Positions 62,681-64,000 of a stretch of 64,000 nucleotides of DNA are shown here, piece after piece (within the stretch, counting starts at the first letter, position 1; every line of letters begins with the position of its first letter). A program made the translations under genes and the position numbers. Origin of the DNA: Mayamaea pseudoterrestris (Eukaryota; Bacillariophyta; Bacillariophyceae; Sellaphorales; Sellaphoraceae); assembly GCA_027923505.1 (NCBI GenBank), contig BROI01000004.1, forward strand, positions 558,001 to 622,000, in the 5' to 3' direction. The notes beneath the pieces were generated by a model. The model was given only the letters and a program-made list of their open reading frames with translations, was not told where the DNA came from and made no database searches.

Positions 62681-63067
62681 TGTGTGAAAGTCGATTTGCT
62701 TTGTTGAAACGCACAAATGATAAGCAAAGGCTTTGTGCCGAGACAATTTCAATCAACACTAGCAACCGTAAAGCTGCTTATTTCATGTACGTATAACACT
62801 GATTGTCCCAGAAGAAGCTGCGCCAATACGACGGCTGAAAGATCTCATGGTCATCTTTCGACATGGTCGATCGGGCCTGCGAAACGTGTTCGAGTACCGG
62901 TACGATGTCTGACGCATTGTTATTATTGCTCGCATGATCAGCTCATCCACAAGCAAGATACAACCTTTGCCAAAGACTACCGGTAGTATCGACTAACAAC
63001 CGTTCAAAGTGTAGCACAGAAATAAAATCTTTAAATATATGGAGAAAGACCACCGCTCGAGGTAACT
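62681..63067. other. Intergenic, upstream of glucosidase II beta
   Basis: Promoter of the glucosidase II beta gene and 3' flank of the metallo-beta-lactamase-fold gene. It holds a TCGYANCGGT element at 62896-62905 and a related ACCGGT core near 62979. No gene was seen. Confidence 0.45.
62896..62905 (-). promoter_or_regulatory. TCGYANCGGT element, copy 12
   Basis: TCGTACCGGT on the minus strand, 216 bp upstream of the glucosidase II beta start, in the same orientation as the gene. Confidence 0.45.
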
Positions 63068-64000
63068 CTACTCATCATCCGGCGCACCCAAAATACCAAG
63101 TTGCTCATATATTTGCCCAATGCGATCATACTGGTCGACAATCTCATTCATGTAAGTCCTCCGTGTCTCCAAGTCATTTTGTAGAAAGAGTGGATTACCG
63201 CGCGATGGCAGTACAAACTTGAATCGATCAATATACTCGTCAATCAATTTCCGCGCCGACTCCATTTGCTTTTGCATGCCAGCCTTGCTCGTGGAAATGT
63301 AGCCCCGACAGTCGAGCGCCGGACCAGTGGAAGCGTCGCCCAGGTTTTCATCCACGCGGTCGTCCTCCACGGGAATGGTGAAACCCGATGCCACAATAAA
63401 TTGATGCGGAAACACGTACGAAACACTTCCGTACGTGTGACCAGGAGTGTATACGGCAATGACTTGCTTGCCTTGCTCCTTGCGTCGAATAGACTCAATG
63501 GTGTATTCGTCAGCCTGCGCCTTTAGTTCTTCCTCGCTCACGTTCGGAATGGCTTGCTTTCCATTCATGACTCGCTCCGTGGTTTCAAAGTCCCACTCAT
63601 TGTACGTGAGCGGCCGTCCCGTTTCGATAAAGGTCCCGTTTTCGAGCATGGCGAAGGGGCCGTATCCATCCAGCACTTGCGTCACGAACGGTCGACAGTC
63701 GCGCGGTGTGTCAAGTCGGTAGCTGACAGTGGTCATTCCTGGAAAGGCGCTCGTCCATGCGTTCAAGTCGGAACGACGTGCGACGAAAACGCCAGGCATG
63801 TCGTCGTAGTGTATATTGTCGCGACTGGTAATGAGTATGCTTTTCAGAGTGCCGGATGTTCCCATGAACTCCTTGATGCGACTGACGAGTTGCGGCGAGT
63901 AGGGAGGAACGTCAATCAAGACGTAGTCGACTTGTTCCGTGGGCGATGGCTTTGACGGTTTCCTCTTCGTTGTAGCTTTCGACGAATCATCAATTCTTTC
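63068..64000 (-). CDS. Metallo-beta-lactamase-fold protein, 5' part outside window
   Basis: Partial gene: 310 codons in the window, the frame open to the edge with no start visible (the first in-window codons continue a polar, basic region). The fold is recognised by VDYVLIDVPPYSPQLV, ILITSRDNIHYDDMPGVF, ENGTFIETGRPL, and AVYTPGHTYGSVSYVFPHQFIVASG, then DCRGYIS and a C-terminal helical part RKLIDEYIDRFKFVLPSRGNPLF. The first metal motif of this superfamily, normally THRDDVADH-like, reads SRDNIHYDD, with the first histidine gone. The third, PGHT, is intact. Possibly an altered or inactive hydrolase; role unknown. Confidence 0.75.
   Translation of the reverse strand, partial: ERIDDSSKATTKRKPSKPSPTEQVDYVLIDVPPYSPQLVSRIKEFMGTSGTLKSILITSRDNIHYDDMPGVFVARRSDLNAWTSAFPGMTTVSYRLDTPRDCRPFVTQVLDGYGPFAMLENGTFIETGRPLTYNEWDFETTERVMNGKQAIPNVSEEELKAQADEYTIESIRRKEQGKQVIAVYTPGHTYGSVSYVFPHQFIVASGFTIPVEDDRVDENLGDASTGPALDCRGYISTSKAGMQKQMESARKLIDEYIDRFKFVLPSRGNPLFLQNDLETRRTYMNEIVDQYDRIGQIYEQLGILGAPDDE

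Overview
This is a nuclear window from a compact eukaryotic genome, most likely a diatom or a close stramenopile relative. Four things point there. A DUF6824 domain, which is abundant in diatoms, lies at 32989-34062. At least two proteins (8976-9491 and 36000-38090) begin with a signal peptide followed by a phenylalanine at the presumed cleavage site, as in ASAFAP-type targeting to complex plastids. There is a short-LRR membrane protein without a kinase and a RelA/SpoT-like domain joined to a long C-terminal half. Genes are dense (29 in 64 kb), with few, short GT-AG introns (nine found, 65-128 bp, each placed by restoring a family motif across the junction). The species cannot be named from the sequence. 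I saw no tRNA, rRNA, CRISPR array, transposon or viral relic.

Layout. 1-9.5 kb: a P-loop sulfotransferase, then a 1905-residue protein that joins an Asteroid/XPG-type nuclease to a complete DEAH/RHA helicase, then a small plastid-targeted protein. 9.7-22.3 kb: a membrane-anchored SGNH hydrolase, a 2521-residue DOCK-family protein that stops before the catalytic end of DHR-2, a DDHD phospholipase and a PHO80/P-type cyclin. 23-34 kb: PEX11, the Golgi golgin CASP, the LRR protein, a Tag-type DNA glycosylase with two zinc ligands missing, an EGY3-like inactive site-2 protease and the DUF6824 protein. 34.8-51 kb: a secreted orphan, a plastid MATE carrier, a CaaX-ended disordered protein, a TBC RabGAP, the RelA/SpoT-like giant, an orphan membrane protein and an MgtE/SLC41 carrier. 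51-64 kb: a small membrane protein, an SDR, eIF4A-III, a BTB protein, a tandem pair of orphan paralogues, an SQD2-like glycosyltransferase, glucosidase II beta and the 3' part of a metallo-beta-lactamase-fold gene that runs off the window.

The genes do not form one pathway. Most are housekeeping: RNA processing, Golgi and ER traffic, peroxisome and plastid functions. Many are head-to-head or tail-to-tail with gaps below 100 bp. The clearest non-coding signal is a repeated 10-bp element, TCGYANCGGT. It occurs at least twelve times, mostly 50-220 bp upstream of start codons and often in shared divergent promoters. It also helped choose two start codons. The main points for follow-up are the nuclease-helicase fusion, this promoter element, the DOCK truncation, the RelA/SpoT-like giant and several enzymes that have lost catalytic residues.
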